Both the position numbers and the translations under genes were made by a program. The notes under the pieces are model-generated. The model was not told the DNA's origin. It saw only the letters and a list, made by a program, of their open reading frames with translations, and ran no database searches. Shown piece by piece: positions 58,845-64,000 of a stretch of DNA of 64,000 nt. Each line of letters opens with the position of its first letter. The first letter of the stretch is position 1. This stretch comes from an uncultured Isoptericola sp. (lineage in GTDB: Bacteria > Actinomycetota > Actinomycetes > Actinomycetales > Cellulomonadaceae): contig CANMFP010000007.1 of NCBI GenBank assembly GCA_947497265.1, forward strand, positions 62,001-126,000. The letters run 5' to 3'.

Positions 58845-59603
58845 TCAGGCCCGCAGGCGGCCCATCGCCCGCACACCGAGCACGATGCCCAGCGCGGCCA
58901 TGGCCAGTGAGACGAGCAGCCCCGACGCGATGCTCGGGTCGGTGAGGTCGCCGGCGAACAGGGCACGCTGGGCGTCCACGGTGTGGGCCATGGGATTGGC
59001 CCGGGACAGGGCGTACAGCCAGTCGGGAGCCACCTGCATCGGCAGCAACGCACCCGAGGTGACGATCAGCGGCGTGTAGATCAGCGTGACGACGCCCCAG
59101 AACGCGTAGGCGTTGCGCAGCCCCACGCCGGCGGCCAGGGACAGGAGCGCCAGCCCGGCCGCGAGGGCGGCGAGCTCGACGGCGGCCAGCAACGCGCCGG
59201 CGACGGGCACCCGCAGGCCCAACGGCGCCGTCACGGCGACGATGACGAGCGCCTGCACCAGGACGGTCGCGATGACGCGCAGGACCCGCCCGGTGAGGAT
59301 CGCGGTGCGGTGGGTGGGGGTGACGAGCAGGCGCTCCAGGGACCCGGCGGCGCGCTCCTCCTGGATCCCCGCCCCGATGAACGCGGCCGTGCTGAACGTC
59401 ATGATGACGAGCATCCCGGGCACGAACCACTGCATGGTGCTCGACGCACTGGCCGGGGCGGCGCCGACCGCCCCGGCCAGCGGCGCGAACAGCAGCAGGA
59501 GGAGCAGCGGGTCGGCGAGCGACTCGACGTACGGCCAGGGGGTGCGCAGCTTGGCGCGCACGTCGCGCTCGAAGAGGGTGGCGGTGTCGCTCAGGGCGGT
59601 CAT
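58845..59603 (-). CDS. ABC-2 type permease (DrrB-like)
   Basis: 252 residues with six hydrophobic segments. 'VESLADPLLLLLLFAPLAGAV', 'WFVPGMLVIMTFSTAAFIGAGIQEERAAGSLERLLVTPTHR' (the conserved ABC-2 E...GSLER block) and 'FWGVVTLIYTPLIVTSGALLPMQVAPDWLYALSRANPMAHTVDAQR' match drug/polysaccharide ABC-2 permeases. It pairs with the ATPase upstream. ATG 59603 has GGGAGA 6 nt upstream. The couple likely exports a hydrophobic compound. Confidence 0.9.
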   Translation of the reverse strand: MTALSDTATLFERDVRAKLRTPWPYVESLADPLLLLLLFAPLAGAVGAAPASASSTMQWFVPGMLVIMTFSTAAFIGAGIQEERAAGSLERLLVTPTHRTAILTGRVLRVIATVLVQALVIVAVTAPLGLRVPVAGALLAAVELAALAAGLALLSLAAGVGLRNAYAFWGVVTLIYTPLIVTSGALLPMQVAPDWLYALSRANPMAHTVDAQRALFAGDLTDPSIASGLLVSLAMAALGIVLGVRAMGRLRA

Positions 59604-59651
59604 GAGGGTCTCCCGTCGGGGGGGCTGGTGGGCAGGTCGACGTGGCGCGGG

Positions 59652-60611
<960 letters not shown>

Positions 60612-60674
60612 CGTCGGTCCTCTCGAGGGATATGCATTACGTGGCGCAACGAAACTAAACGCTAGGATGAGGGC

Positions 60675-61343
60675 ATGTCAACGGCCTTCCCCGAGTCCGC
60701 ACGCGTCGGCCGTCCGCGGGACACCGGGATCGACGACGCGGTGCTCACCGAGACGATCGCGGCACTGGACGACGTCGGGTACACCCGGCTGTCGCTGGGG
60801 GACGTCGCGCGGCGCGCCGGCACGTCCAGGCCGGCCCTCTACCGACGCTGGCCCACACGGCAGCGCCTCGTGCTCGCGGCGCTGGAGCGCCGGATCGGGA
60901 GCGTCGAACCGCCCGACACCACGTGCACGATGTGCGACCTCGCCGAATGCCTCGGCCTCTTCGTCGAGGCGTTCGAGCAGCTACCGCCCGGCGTCCTCGC
61001 GCCGCTGCTGGGAGACACGGCGGACGACGCCGGGCTGCGCGCGGAGTTCATGGCACGGCTCTTCGACCCACCCCGTGAGGCCGTGCGGCGCACGCTGTCC
61101 CGCGCGCGTGACCGCGGCGACCTGCGCGAGGACCTCGACCTGGACCTCGCCGTCGACCTGCTCGGGTCGTTCGTGCACTACCGCGCACTCTTCGGCCACG
61201 CGGCCACGACGCCCATCGAGATCGAGGCAGCGGTGGAGACGATCCTGCAGGGCGTCGCGGCCGACTACGACGCCCTGGTCGCCCACGCGACGGGCAGCGA
61301 CGTCGTGGCGGCGCCGCACGAGCTGCACCCTCGCCCGGAGTGA
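60675..61343 (+). CDS. TetR/AcrR-family regulator
   Basis: 222 residues. The HTH is 'VLTETIAALDDVGYTRLSLGDVARRAGTSRPALYRRWPTRQRLV'. The C-terminal domain carries 'CTMCDLAECLGLFVEAFEQLPPGVLAPLLGDTADDAGLR'. The C-x2-C in the ligand domain (CTMC) is notable. It is divergent from the DrrAB-like ABC transporter, its likely target. ATG 60675 is 6 nt after TAGGAT with no Shine-Dalgarno sequence. The 63-bp spacer is AT-rich and contains an ATGCAT core. Confidence 0.9.
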   Translation: MSTAFPESARVGRPRDTGIDDAVLTETIAALDDVGYTRLSLGDVARRAGTSRPALYRRWPTRQRLVLAALERRIGSVEPPDTTCTMCDLAECLGLFVEAFEQLPPGVLAPLLGDTADDAGLRAEFMARLFDPPREAVRRTLSRARDRGDLREDLDLDLAVDLLGSFVHYRALFGHAATTPIEIEAAVETILQGVAADYDALVAHATGSDVVAAPHELHPRPE

Positions 61344-61365
61344 CGCCGCGCCGCGCCCGCCGGTG

Positions 61366-62034
61366 TCAGGCGGCGTCGGGGAAGGGGACGCCCGTGGTCG
61401 CGTGGCAGCGGTAGCCGTGCGGGTTCTTCGCGTCCGACAGGTACTGCTGGTGGTAGTCCTCGGCGAAGTAGAACGGCCCCGCCTCGGCGGCGGGCCGCAT
61501 GTCGGTGGTGATCGGGTCGTAGCCCTTCGCGGCCAGCACCTCGCCGTACCGCTCGGCGGTGGCCCGTACCGCCTCGGCCTGCTCCGGCGTCGTCCAGTAC
61601 ACGCCCGAGCGGTACTGCGTGCCGACGTCGTTGCCCTGCCGGTAGCCCTGCGTGGGGTCGTGCCGCTCCCAGAAGACCTTGAGCAGCTCCTCCTCGGTCA
61701 CGGCCGACGGGTCGTACGCGACCATCGCCGTCTCGGTGTGCCCCGTGCGGGCCGAGCAGACCTCCTCGTAGGTCGGGTTCGGCGTCGTGCCACCCATGTA
61801 GCCGACGGCGGTGCTCACCACGCCGGGAGTCTGCCAGTAGATCTCCTCGGCGCCCCAGAAGCAGCCCATCGCGAGGTAGAGGACCCGCGTGCCGGGCTCC
61901 CACGGCCCGGTCAGCGACGTGCCGAGCACGGTGTGCGTCCGGGGGGCCGGCAGGATCGGCGACTCGCGGCCGGGCAGAGCGTCCTCGGGGGCCACCATCG
62001 TGGTCTTCGCCGAGTGGCCGAACAGGTTGAACAT
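61366..62034 (-). CDS. msrA: Peptide methionine sulfoxide reductase MsrA
   Basis: 222 residues. The catalytic motif is '[29 protein letters not shown]' with C58, the partner block '[14 protein letters not shown]' and '[26 protein letters not shown]', and resolving cysteine near the end in '[13 protein letters not shown]'. It reduces methionine-S-sulfoxide in proteins. ATG 62034 has AAGGAGG at 7 nt. A SigR/SigH-type promoter (GGAAC-N18-GTT) lies 55 bp upstream, fitting the thiol-stress regulon. Confidence 0.95.
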   Translation of the reverse strand: MFNLFGHSAKTTMVAPEDALPGRESPILPAPRTHTVLGTSLTGPWEPGTRVLYLAMGCFWGAEEIYWQTPGVVSTAVGYMGGTTPNPTYEEVCSARTGHTETAMVAYDPSAVTEEELLKVFWERHDPTQGYRQGNDVGTQYRSGVYWTTPEQAEAVRATAERYGEVLAAKGYDPITTDMRPAAEAGPFYFAEDYHQQYLSDAKNPHGYRCHATTGVPFPDAA

Positions 62035-62088
62035 CGCGTCGCCTCCTTGGTGGGTCACGGGGGCGGTCCGCCGACCCCGCACCTGCGC

Positions 62089-62114
62089 AACGACGCGGAG
62101 CCCCCCGGTGTTCC
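62089..62114 (-). promoter_or_regulatory. SigR/SigH-type promoter of msrA
   Basis: On the minus strand GGAAC (62114-62110) is followed by exactly 18 bp and GTT (62091-62089), 55 nt before the msrA ATG. MsrA genes are known SigR/SigH targets. Confidence 0.6.
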
Positions 62115-62135
62115 GCCGTCGTCCCTCCCGTCCTC

Positions 62136-62199
62136 CGCTGTGGGTGCACGACGCGCCGCTGACACGAAGCGCATGTCGGCGTGTCGTGCACCCACAGCG
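62136..62199. repeat. Long inverted repeat between divergent msrA and YdeI-like genes
   Basis: CGCTGTGGGTGCACGAC (62136-62152) is exactly complementary to 62183-62199, and one mismatch extends the arms to 23 bp each. The loop is 18 nt. It sits between the divergent promoters. Confidence 0.7.
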
Positions 62200-62246
62200 C
62201 AGAGAGGGGGGTGCGGGGTGTCGGGGGCTGGGCGTAGCGTCGCAGC

Positions 62247-62858
62247 ATGACGCAACCGGTCGACGTCGACGAGTTCCTGCTGCCCGACGCGGCGGCCTGG
62301 CGTGCGTGGCTCGACGAGCACGAGGACTCCGCGCCCGACGGCGTCTGGCTGGTCCTGGCGCGCAAGGGCCAGGACGCCCCGACCACCCTCACCCGCGCCG
62401 CGGCGCTGGAGGAGGCGCTGTGCAGCGGCTGGATCGACGCGCAGGCGAAGAGCCGTGACGGCGCCACGAGCCTCCAGCGGTACTGCCCGCGACGCCGCCG
62501 CAGCATCTGGTCCGTGCGCAACCGCGAGATCGTCGCGCGGCTGATCGACGAGGGCCGGATGCGCCCGCGTGGCCAGGCGGAGATCGACCGCGCGAAGCAG
62601 GACGGCCGCTGGGAGGCCGCCTACGCCGGGCCGGCCACGATCGAGATGGCCCCCGCGCTCACGGCGGCGCTCGCGGAGAGCCCGCGCGCGACAGCGATGT
62701 GGGAGATCCTCACCTCCCAGAACCGCTTCGCGATCCTGCACCGCCTGACGACGGCGAAGAAGGAGGAGACGAGGGTCCGCAACGCCGCGAAGTTCGTCGC
62801 GATGCTCGAGCGCGGCGAGACGGTCCACCCGCAACGGCGCACCCTCGACACGGACTGA
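62247..62858 (+). CDS. YdeI/OmpD-associated family protein
   Basis: 203 residues: '[36 protein letters not shown]', '[24 protein letters not shown]' and '[32 protein letters not shown]' are the YdeI family blocks. The C-terminal ~60 residues carry the '[35 protein letters not shown]' OmpD-associated motif. Function is unclear. ATG 62247 lies 6 nt after TAGCGT with no Shine-Dalgarno sequence. It is divergent from msrA. Confidence 0.88.
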   Translation: MTQPVDVDEFLLPDAAAWRAWLDEHEDSAPDGVWLVLARKGQDAPTTLTRAAALEEALCSGWIDAQAKSRDGATSLQRYCPRRRRSIWSVRNREIVARLIDEGRMRPRGQAEIDRAKQDGRWEAAYAGPATIEMAPALTAALAESPRATAMWEILTSQNRFAILHRLTTAKKEETRVRNAAKFVAMLERGETVHPQRRTLDTD

Positions 62859-62936
62859 CCGTTCCGCCGTCGGCGAACCCCGGACCTGCCGCGACATCGT
62901 CGCGCAGCGCTGCTTCCGGCCATTTAGTGTGGGTCC

Positions 62937-64000
62937 GTGAACGCCCCTCAGGAGACGTCTGCCAACGGACGTGACATGGTCCCCGCCAGCGTGCGGGGCG
63001 CTGCGGCGTGGTCGTGGCGGCTGCTGATCATCGCTGCCGGTGTCGCCGGCTTCTTCTGGTTGCTCGCCCAGCTCAAGACGATCGCCGTCCCGGTCGCGAT
63101 CGCCCTGCTCATCACCATCCTGCTGCGCCCCCTGCGGCTCACGCTCGAGCGGTGGCACGTGCCCCGCGGGCTGGCCACGGCGCTGTCCATCCTGGGACTC
63201 ATCGCGTTCGTCACGGGCCTGATCGTGATCGCGGGCCAGTCGATCGTCAACGGCTTCCAGGACCTGTGGGACCAGGCTGTGGCGGGTTTCGAGGAGTTCC
63301 TCAGCTGGCTGTCGGACGGACCGCTCGGCCTCGACACGGCCACGCTGAGCGATCTCGGCAGCCAGGCGCAGGACATGGTCGCGGACCAGAGCTCTTCGCT
63401 GATCACCGGCGCGCTCGGCGCCGCCACGACGGTCGGCCACGTGCTGGTCGGCATCATCATCGCGCTCTTCTGCACGATCTTCTTCCTGCAGGACGGCCGG
63501 AGCATCTGGACCTGGGTCGTCAACATCCTGCCGATCGCCGCCCGGGAGAAGGTCCACCAGGCCGGCCGGCGCGGCATGGTCACCCTGTCGTCCTACGTGC
63601 GCACCCAGATCCTGGTGGCCCTGGTCGACGCCCTGGGCATCGGCATCGGCTCCGCGTTCTTCGTCCCGGCACTCGCGATCCCGATCGGCATCCTCGTCTT
63701 CGTCGGCTCGTTCGTCCCGATCCTCGGCGCCATCGTGACCGGCGCGATCGCCTGCGCCGTCGTCCTCGTGGCCGAGGGGTGGGTCGCCGCGGCGATCATG
63801 CTCGGCATCGTGCTGCTGGTCCAGCAGGCGGAGAGCCACATCCTCCAGCCGTTCCTCATGGGCCACGCGGTCTCCCTGCACCCGGTGGCCGTGGTCCTGG
63901 TCGTCGCGGCCGGCAGCCTTGCGGCGGGCCTCATCGGGGCGCTGTTCGCGGTGCCGCTCGCCGCCGTCCTCAACACCGTCATGCAGTACCTGCACGGGCA
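62937..64000 (+). CDS. AI-2E family permease (3' end outside the window)
   Basis: At least 354 residues, open to the window end. Hydrophobic segments with 'FFWLLAQLKTIAVPVAIALLITILLRPLRLTLERWHVPRGLATALSIL', 'VGIIIALFCTIFFLQDGRSIWTWVVNILP', 'RTQILVALVDALGIGIGSAFFVPALAIPIGILVFVGSFVPILGAIVTGA' and 'AVSLHPVAVVLVVAAGSLAAGLIGALFAVPLAAVLNTV' fit the AI-2E/YdiK permease family. GTG 62937 is 6 nt after TAGTGT, with no ribosome site. Transport substrate is unknown; many relatives are not quorum-sensing proteins. Confidence 0.87.
   Translation, partial: MNAPQETSANGRDMVPASVRGAAAWSWRLLIIAAGVAGFFWLLAQLKTIAVPVAIALLITILLRPLRLTLERWHVPRGLATALSILGLIAFVTGLIVIAGQSIVNGFQDLWDQAVAGFEEFLSWLSDGPLGLDTATLSDLGSQAQDMVADQSSSLITGALGAATTVGHVLVGIIIALFCTIFFLQDGRSIWTWVVNILPIAAREKVHQAGRRGMVTLSSYVRTQILVALVDALGIGIGSAFFVPALAIPIGILVFVGSFVPILGAIVTGAIACAVVLVAEGWVAAAIMLGIVLLVQQAESHILQPFLMGHAVSLHPVAVVLVVAAGSLAAGLIGALFAVPLAAVLNTVMQYLHG

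Overview
The window is a chromosomal segment of a very GC-rich actinobacterium. Codon third positions are almost all G or C, GTG starts are common, and a DUF501, FtsB-like and Ppx trio follows enolase. A large secreted xylan-degrading enzyme (CE4 plus GH10 plus several carbohydrate-binding modules) suggests a cellulolytic family of Micrococcales, such as Promicromonosporaceae or Cellulomonadaceae. That placement is inference; no rRNA gene is present.

Layout. 1-7.7 kb: glycosyltransferases (three GT4-like, two GT2-like), a PAP2 phosphatase and a small toxin-antitoxin pair, probably a cell-surface polysaccharide region. 7.9-11.5 kb: mfd. 11.7-18.0 kb: a lasso-peptide gene cluster with a precursor, a short asparagine-synthetase-like cyclase, a B2 transglutaminase-fold protease, an HPr-kinase-like kinase, a divergent PqqD-type B1 protein, a nucleotidyltransferase and an ABC exporter. 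18.2-22.3 kb: the modular xylanase/deacetylase. 22.4-30.3 kb: eno, an FtsB-like gene, DUF501, Ppx/GppA, a PadR pair and NDH-2. 30.4 kb: a type I tRNA with anticodon UAA. 30.5-36.6 kb: a hydrolase/CGNR pair, a PopR/ClgR-like regulator facing two clpP genes, LysR/EamA and an ArsR-like regulator. 36.7-43.7 kb: a surface protein with a restriction-nuclease-like domain, an RND pump and a Bax-inhibitor-1 protein. 43.8-52.9 kb: a TetR/hydrolase operon, a GH15 enzyme, an ECF42-type sigma operon with two DGPF/YCII proteins, EamA/LysR and FKBP. 53-64 kb: an RlmG-like methyltransferase, SelT-like, DUF5997 with a LysR-like effector domain, an ATP-dependent DNA ligase, HxlR/NmrA, a DrrAB-like ABC transporter with TetR, msrA, a YdeI-like protein and an AI-2E family permease cut by the window end.

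The most interesting system is the lasso cluster. Its precursor has the canonical leader pattern and ends in serine, and the cluster carries both a kinase of the type that phosphorylates a C-terminal serine and a nucleotidyltransferase of the type linked to sugar addition on that phosphate. The cyclase lacks the N-terminal glutaminase-like domain, the tail has five glycines, and the A/B1 intergenic region carries a 21-bp-periodic repeat array.

Regulatory signals can be read directly in many places: an ECF42-type promoter, two SigR/SigH-type promoters (BI-1 gene and msrA), palindromic operators beside TetR, HxlR, CGNR and LysR genes, several unusually long inverted repeats including a perfect 80-bp palindrome, and a recurrent TANNNT box 6-7 nt before start codons that lack a Shine-Dalgarno sequence, which suggests many leaderless messages.
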